Below, one piece after another: positions 38,601 through 47,600 of a stretch of DNA of 64,000 nt (position 1 is its first letter; every line of letters begins with the position of its first letter). The stretch lies in NCBI GenBank assembly GCA_911728435.2, contig OU452201.1:9672001-9736000 (forward strand), in the 5' to 3' direction. This stretch comes from Apoderus coryli (lineage: Eukaryota; Arthropoda; Insecta; Coleoptera; Attelabidae). The notes below the pieces were generated by a model. That model saw nothing but the letters and a program-made list of their open reading frames with translations, did not search any database and was not told the origin of the DNA. The translations under genes and the position numbers were made by a program.

Positions 38601-41600
38601 GAGGGGCACGGTTTATGCTATTTACAAATACAAGGAAAAATTCAAGTATATACGTTACTTACTAACAGCCTCAATGATTTCTGCCAATAATACCCCGTCA
38701 GCACAGTCAGTCGCCAATGAACTGATACGCTTTTTGCTTTTTCCCTTTTCCAAATAATGATTGGCCCAGTCAGTGTAGATCTAAAACAAAAACAGCTATT
38801 TAGTAGCAGCAACAAATGATAATTTGCATGCCGATTAACAGCAAATGAAAAAGGCATTGTATCAAATTATCCTCCCTTCATCTAAGATTGTCATTACGCC
38901 AGCAGAAACACACACTAAATAAAATTATGTTAAGGCAAGTAAATTTGAGAACAGCTTCCTTAAGGGTTCCCTATATAACTTTACATACAGATCGTTTTAA
39001 TATATTTTAATTTTTCTTAAATTGCAAGGTTTTGGGAAAAATTAATTGTTCAAAATTGTTTATGGATATCAAAGATATAGACTGTTTCGTTGGTTTATTT
39101 TCCAATGTCATAATATTGGTATTTGACGAATAACATTGCCATTATTATGAAACGTTGCTTCATCGGTAAATAATACCTATTGATCAAAATTATCTTAACA
39201 ATACCCTTAGATGGGGCCCATTTATTTAATGTATTGGGTCAAATATGATTTTATACATATAAAAGAGCGGTACAGAAGTTTTATTGAAAATTGACATTTA
39301 TTATTGTTATCGATTGATTGGTACATCTGCTTTATCATTAATACAATTTTGTTTCAGATGTTTCTTTATTTTATCCAATAGGTATTGTATTAATAATTAT
39401 ACGCGTTTTCAATTAATTACCTATGGCGCAATAGTGCACTAACGTTTGTACAAACAAATTTCATCCCTCTGTTATTGTGTTGCGCTTAAATCTTTAATTG
39501 AGCGTAAGTAATTATGATAGAGTGCATTTATGCGCCAATGGAAATTATCCGCGAAATATAAGTAGACAAATACAGACAAATAACACAAGGGGATGGAAAA
39601 CCCAATACTCGTATATAAAATATTTACGAAGCAACTGTGGATTTATGTAGAAAGATTAAATTCGAATTCATTGAAAATGAGAAAATTGATAAATTTATTA
39701 TGGAAAACCTAACAACAGAGTTAACGACGTAGCTTTAGAGGATATTGTAGAAAATGCATTATATATTCGGCACTTATTATTTCCATATTTTTATCTCTAC
39801 ACTGATCTTGCTTCACAAATATTCATGCAACTATTATTATTCAGTTATTCTTATTCATAAAATGTTGGAATAAGTTGCTAAATTGGAATAGATATGCCAT
39901 TAGATCTCAAATATAAAAGCATAAATCTAATAAATTATTTATTTTCATTTTCAACAATATATTTACTTAGACAAAACCTAAATTTAACTGTAGGTATAGT
40001 GTTCGTGAAAGTTTTAGACAAGATCATTTTTAGCAAAAACAAAAAGCTATATTTTTGTATGGAGACTTGTTCGTGCCTGGGTAGCACCAGTTTTATTTCA
40101 ATTCATTTGTGTCATTTAATGAATTTATAAAAATTATCGTCCTCATGTCATGCAACGTACGTGCATGCAATTTTTGCAATAAATCTTATTATTAGGTAAG
40201 TAGGTGGTTTTTTCATAGAATCTAGTTTTGCAGGATAAATAAAAAATATAGTCACTCATATAAGTTTTAACACTATGTACCTATTTCATTATATTATGTC
40301 AGTTTTCTTCTCGAACTATTTATTTCATGTGTGTGTTTAATTTAATAATTTATTTTTTGTTTACAATTAATTTTATAAAAATCTAAAATTATAATTTAAT
40401 TTCAATATTCAGCAGAAAATCTTCGCACGTAGTACTGTACTTCCTAAAAATTATATGATAGTGTGCAGGAATCTGGCAGGCAAGACTTGGGGCTGTAAAC
40501 CCAAAATATTGCGGTGGATGTAAAGCATGATTGTGATACCTATCATAACCTATGGGACAATAGTCTGGCAATCGGAGGTAGAACAAAGTTGGTACCTCCC
40601 ACAAGGGGAAAACTTGATAGGGTACAAAACCTTCTTGGATTGATACATTCCAAGAAATTCCTTGGAAACTTCAACCATGAAAGATTCAAAATCTGTTTGG
40701 ATCTCAGTAAGCAGGGACATTGTCGCCTTGAGAAACATATATAAGCAATATTAGGTCTAGAAGAAAGCAACGAATGCAGATTTTGTACTCTCTCCTGATC
40801 ACCTAGTAACAGAATTCGCCTCTATCAGAAGCCAACCCAAGGAACACTTGGTGCATGAAATCGTGCTATATGGAGACGTGTTGTCCTAATAAACTCGTTG
40901 AGTTATATTGCGGAATAGCGGACAATGGATTACAAAATAGTAAAAATTATAAAATAGCTACAAAATGTTAAACCTATAATGAAATTTTTTCACGTTTTAT
41001 GAAAAAAATGGTGTTTATGAACGAAAAGTTGAATTGATTATACTATAATGGTATTATTAAATTGAAATTGCGTGGATGCGAATGTTTGTTGTTTCTATTT
41101 AAATAATATTTCATTAAAAAATATATTGAGCTTTAATGAGTCACACATGTGACTTTGCCCCTGACAAAACATACCTATATACGTGTCAACCAACAGGCTC
41201 TAACGTGGAAATGCACTGCTGGTTTCAGTCACCGGTGTATATATAGACCCTCCACTTCAATTAACACCCTGTAGATAACACACACCCCAAAATAAGTACA
41301 AATATAGTTTGCTTAGATAATATTGATTAGTTTCCACATTTTCTAAATAGATCTTTAATTAGTTTTTATTGTGTTCAGAAATATTGCTTATTATTGAATT
41401 TAGATTTATTCTATTCAATTCCAAAACATTGGGTGTGTCCTAATTTATCCCAAAATATTTTTATGTTAAATAATAGATTATTCAAGTCATGTCCTATTAT
41501 TGGAGCCCAACTAAAATATGATAAAATTTAACATCAATTGTGTACGAGGTTTGCCCAAAAACACTTTAATTCCCCATCCAAAATCACCTTAAAACAAACA

Positions 41601-44600
41601 ACTGGGTGAAAGTAGACAGTTTTACACCAACATCATAAAGCGTAGTTTTTACGTTATTTTGAAAAACAAGAAAAGGTTTTATTTGAATTCATTAAACCAA
41701 GGCAAAATAATATACAAAATATATTCCAGATAAGGGCAAAAGGAAACACTTCTTGGAATATAATAGACTCGAAATTTGCTTTGATAAACTATATAAAATA
41801 AATTTGTGAAACATACAATACAAACAAATGTAAATTACCATTTTAAAGCTTCTGGGTTACGAGGTATAACCCTTGATATATTAACATAATATATGGCCTA
41901 ATATTTTGTTTGAAACGACCCCTGTATTCCCAGTTTTTTGGATTCTTTCACTTTTTTTCGGTTCTTTGACGAGAATGTCCATTGTGAGATTGGGATAACT
42001 TCAGAATTTAAATCTAGCTTGTCTAAAATTTGATTGATCACCAAACATCGCTTCTTTTTTATAGTTACGATGATATGTAAGTTGGAATCTTCCGGGTATC
42101 CATAGCTTTTAACGAGACATATTATGAACTTTGGCCACATTGCTACCCCATGGATTTACTGAAGCCCTGTGGCATTAACATAATTAAAAAATACTGCGAT
42201 GGTTTTTTTTACAATCCTAGAGTTGACAATATTTCGCTTAGAATGGATTCTTTAATTCCGAAACATGGCTGCATTCACCAAGTTGCGTTAAACAATCTCA
42301 TCTGCGGGTTTCCAATTTGGTATATCCTAGTGTGTGAATTTAACGTCTCTGAACACTTTTTTTAGACTTGCTGGTGGCAAGAGTAAAGAGCCACACTCGA
42401 CGATAGTGAAGCTGCCTTTCCTCATAGCTTCGCACTGTGCATGACCTTTATCTTAGAAGACAGATAGATTATATCCGTCAGCTGCATTAATCAGTGATTT
42501 GTGGCATACCAAAGCCAAAGATTACCAAAGCTAACTCAGCAATAAATGTGGACTGTTTTAACGCAGATCATGTTAACTTATATGTATATTGTAATTGTTT
42601 TATCTTTAATGTCCTTCAGGGCAATTTAACTTGCTGTATGCCATTTGATTCTTAGCTACAGGATTTTGAAAAATGCTCACTGTACATTCTATATTGAGAC
42701 TGATTAGTTTGTATTACGTGATATTTTATCCATGCCAGATTGGAGTAGTGGAGTTTCGGATGGCTTCTTCCCGTCCACTAGACTCCATACAAACTTTGTT
42801 AGAATGTTTAACGTCGCCGCCGTCGCGTCGCTAAATCCACTATCTTTAGATAACGAATTTTCACTATACAGAGTGTTTTAGGTGTACTTTTGTTTGTTGA
42901 CATCTGGATGGAAATTGAACACGATAAAAATTTATTTTTGTGAACCCTGGTATGTCCCGAACACAGGTTGAAAGTGCTCGTGGGGAAAAGTATATAGGAA
43001 CATCAATAATAAGAAAAAGGGCAAATAAACAAAATTGGTAGAAGAGAAAACAGAATGAGAACAGCAAAAGATGAAATAGAAGTGGGAAAAAAAGAGAATG
43101 GGTCACACCCTAATATAATATTGTATGTAGGTACGGAATATATATATAGTGAAACATACCTAAGGAATGTCTGCTTTCATCAGCATCAACCACAAAACGC
43201 AATAATGGGGGTGTATAGTTCCTATACTATGAAAAGATGGTCGTACAAAGTTTCTTAAATTACTTGCGGCTACAGGGTGCTTTAATTCGATTAATTACTT
43301 TTATTATCCTTCATGCAGGGTCTGATTGGATTTTTGTACATATACCTCTTATGACTAAAAACGCTCTCGATTTCAAGTGAAATAAATATGCTGATGCAAC
43401 AATATTGTGAGTTATTTGTGATTTTTTAATAAAATAAAATGGATATATCAAATTAGAGACAAACTTAAAATTTGGTGAAGTTTTATTCATTTACACGGTG
43501 TCAAAAAGACGCGGCAATATTTAAGAGGTGATTTTTCAGGTCATTTTATGAAAAAAAGTTCTCATAAACAGACGTTCGGAAATGCATTGTGTTCAAGATA
43601 TAAGATGTCAGCGTTGTTGCTAAAAATAGTGAGCTTATATGGCTATAACTAAAAGTGTCCTTCCACGTGCCTAATACATTATTTTCCAAAATTCCAGCAG
43701 GATGGCGAAACTTTTTAATAGAAGTGAATAAGCGTAAACAGCAGAATTCAAATAAATTCCTCAAATTCGAGAGATATATAATCCAGTCGAATATGTTAGA
43801 GAAAATTTCCCATAATCTCCGATACTTCCAAAAGTTCAGGTAGATGTAGACATTAGTTTCAGGCTTATAACACCACTCATCACTCGGCAATCATCGTTAT
43901 TGTTTTCGCAATACATCCAATGCGTGTAGGAGGAAAAAATGGAAAAGGGATCTTTTGATTGCAAATCATATAATTTTAATAATAATAATAGCTTTATTAC
44001 TCAACAGAACAAGTTCCATTTACAGAGCAATGCATACAAAAACCAACTATAACTAAAGCTTAATTATATTAAATAACAGTAGGTACATCAATAAACAACG
44101 AAAATCAACCAAAGTACACAAGTATTAATGAACATCAAGTTCCTTTAGTATTGATTCCGCGGAAGACAATATTTCATTTAGAGAATCAAAAAATATATCA
44201 CACTGATCATTAACCAAATTAAATTGCCGGCACATAGTATAAATGGGAGATTTTAATATAACATTTGTTCTGGCTCGCTCATTATAAAATGCAATAGAAC
44301 CTCTAGCATTGATACGCGGAACTAACAGAGATACCTTTTCCAGTAGCTCAGGGCACACTACATCACTATTGAATATCTTATATAGGAAGCTTATACTAAA
44401 CAAATTTCTCCTTAAACTTAAACTTTGGAATTGAAATCGGTCAATAAGATATTTGTAAGATATTCCGCGATCCGGGTAAGTTCCATCAATCTTAAAGCAC
44501 AAACATTTTAAAAATTTACGCTGAACTTTCTCAATCATTTGAATATCACAGTCATAGCAGGGGTACCAGACCAAAGAGCAATACTCAAGCTTGGATCTTA

Positions 44601-47600
44601 CATATGCAAAATATAGAGTATTCAAAGTAACGACACTCTCGAAATATTTGCTGTTTCTAACAATAAAGCCATAAGCTTTGGTCGCACCAGCCACCATATC
44701 TGTAATATGTTCCTTGAAAGTGAAATGCATGTCAAAAGTAACTCCAAGATCTTTAATAGACTCCTTTCGATTAAGAATTACTCCATTTACATTATAATAA
44801 AAGATGGTCGGGGACGTTTTGCGGGTGTAAGAAACAACATTACATTTCTTAGGATTGAGGGAAAGTCTGTTTTGTTCACACCAAGCATTCACCAATTGAA
44901 GACTGCCCTGTAGCGAAATACAATCCTGCGGCGTACTTATCGTTGTAAAAATCTTTAAGTCATCTGCATAAATCAGTTTACTACAATTCAATAATTCCCC
45001 CAGATCATTAATGAATAATAAAAATAATAGAGGTCCCAGATTTGAACCCTGAGGTACTCCAGATAGAGCTGTATAATATGTCGATGTATATCCATTGTAT
45101 GACACAAACTGAACTCTATCAGTAATATAAGATTGCAGAAGACAGACGGCATCAGCGCTAAAGCCAAAATGCAGAAGCTTTTGTATAAGGATTGTATGAT
45201 CAATTCTATCAAACGCCTTGCAAAAATCGGTGTATACAACGTCAACCTGACCGCGGTTATCCAACGTCCCAGACATGTATTGTGAAAAAATTGACAAATT
45301 TGTAAGTGTGGACTTGTGTGAAATGAAACCATGCTGATACTGGAATGATTTAATTTCACTAAATAAATCAGAGCAATCGATATCGTTTTCTTTTCTGCTA
45401 TCATCTAGTAATTTTCTGTTTAAATCGTTACAATGTATCACCAAGGAGTTCAAAAAAGTTGCTCCCCATTAACTTCATTATTTTAAATGATCAGCAAAAT
45501 AAAAAGAGTATGAAATACAAACATTTTTTTGTTGATGATGTCGAAAGATCTATACGTTTTAAGTACCCGGCATATGCCGATTTGCCGCCCTTCAGAGAGT
45601 TTTGAAAATGGAAATTCTCCCAGTATTTTGTGACTAAATCAATTTTGTAACTTTATTTTACTTCATCAAGCGGTAATGGATGGAAAACAGAAAAAATACG
45701 ATGTGTTACGTACATGTAACCTTCCACATCTATATATAGTTATACATATGGTGTAAACCTATTTTAAACCAAAAAAATCAACGTAAATACATTTTCTAAA
45801 ATCAAAAATCCATTAGGCTGGATGCCTCCTGATTTAGAAAAAAAAATTCACCGTCAGAGATTTGAACCCGGGATCTCTACATCCGAATGAAAAATATAAT
45901 ATCTCAAAAACAAGAAGATATCAAAACATTTCTTTAATAAGAAAATCCAAAACGATCATCTAAAAAGGGACTTACACGCAGTATAAGTAATTAATATGTC
46001 AATTATTAAAATAGAACTGTAGATAAACATAGTATATTTTAATTTATTCCATAATGTTTTTTCAATATATGGTGGCCATTACACCCTAATTGAGCTTCCT
46101 GTTTGTGCACACACGGAACATATTGCATATACATTTAGGTAACAGCTCAGTGGAATACATACCTTACTTTCTAGTAAACAATAGAATGTATTCTTTTCTA
46201 AATATTGATATAGTGAATAATTGGATTTTTGCGTGCAATGCAACGTTATATACGTACAAGGTGAAAGAAATATGTAAACAGTTTTAAATCTGATTTTAAA
46301 GTAATGAATGGATTAATGACCGCTTTTGTTGTCAAACTTTTAATTTATAGAAAAGCATTTCATATATAAACTTTTCGTTAATAGGGTTTGTTTGATTCAT
46401 AGATTCTGTGTCAAAAAGTGAACGTACCTATAATAATGAAACGTTATGTTCTATCTTACCACTTTGACACTTTTTACAGATAAAGTTTTGGGTACGTCTA
46501 TGACTATGGCACACGTGGCACTTAATAGGAACTACCAGTAAAAAGAGGAGATTTAGATAAGAAATGAAAGCGAAAAGAAAAACTCATGAAAAGGTAGAGC
46601 TATAGTAATAAAAGGGAAAGTCATATATCTTCTTAACGCGAGCTTAGCTAAAAACTCTCTAACTTTTTTTTTTTTATTTCAGACAAAAATCTTACATGGG
46701 ATAAACTTGAAAATCGATTTTTGTATAGAGTTAAAAATAAGGTTTTTTAGACACTTATTACTTCCTTCCTAAAGCTATATTTGTAATATACTTCTTAGAT
46801 TCACTGCAGTTTTAAACTTTAGATATTAATTTTTAGGATATCTATATTACGCATTATGGTGCGGAATATTGTGGCCGAATTACGTGACTTTCAAAAAGTT
46901 TCATTTGTTGGACGTGTGGGCATCTTCTATGACTATTTTTTAAAATTGGTTTCATGTTATACAAGGTGTGTTTTTTTAAATGGATTCGCTTTTTAGATCC
47001 CCTGATCAAATTAAATATCTGTTTCAATAAGGTTTATAATACCGAAACCTTCAGTTTTTTCCAATAAATTGAATTTTGTCAAAATTTAACCTAATTTTCA
47101 TCTTTCATATGTATTAATCTTTAAAATACCAAAATTCTAAGTAGATTTAATAAAACTTGATTGAAACTTATATTTCTGCGAGAAGTTTTTAACCTAAATA
47201 GATTTATATTACTCGAATTTTAAAAATTAATAACATAAGGGATAGTCGATAGAATTTAACACTATAGAAACATTACAGGGTGTTCAAAAAACCTCATTAC
47301 AATACGTTTTTCTATAACGCTCTCGATTTTTGATATTTCTAGAAATAAAACTATTAAGTGTTATATATAATTTGAAAGGAAAAAAAATATTCAATTTAAA
47401 TGGCTAAAAAATTAGGGTGTTTCCATGTAAAAAACATAAGTTTGGTCCATATTTTGAAACTGAGACCAAACAAATAAATCAAAGATACGCCTATGGACTC
47501 CACATAATAATGGTAATAATGATATTTTAAAAATTAATAACATAAACACCATTTATATATTTCCAATATCTGATATAGTTTCCGAGATGCCACAGGGGTC

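Noticed and set aside
43546..43890. 114-codon minus-strand frame
   Set aside because: No recognisable domain, start context or splice sites; lies between short-element fragments and AT-rich intron.
44988..45404. 138-codon frame inside the truncated reverse transcriptase
   Set aside because: Alternate-frame shadow of the real reverse-transcriptase frame, with a hydrophobic composition typical of frame-shifted translation.
43980..45480. Target-site duplication around the truncated retrotransposon
   Set aside because: ATTTTAA-like flanks occur on both sides but are AT-rich and differ in position; not convincing.
45840..45900. tRNA or SINE promoter on the minus strand (GGGTTCAAATC)
   Set aside because: B-box-like sequence only, with no A-box at the right distance and no repeat boundaries.
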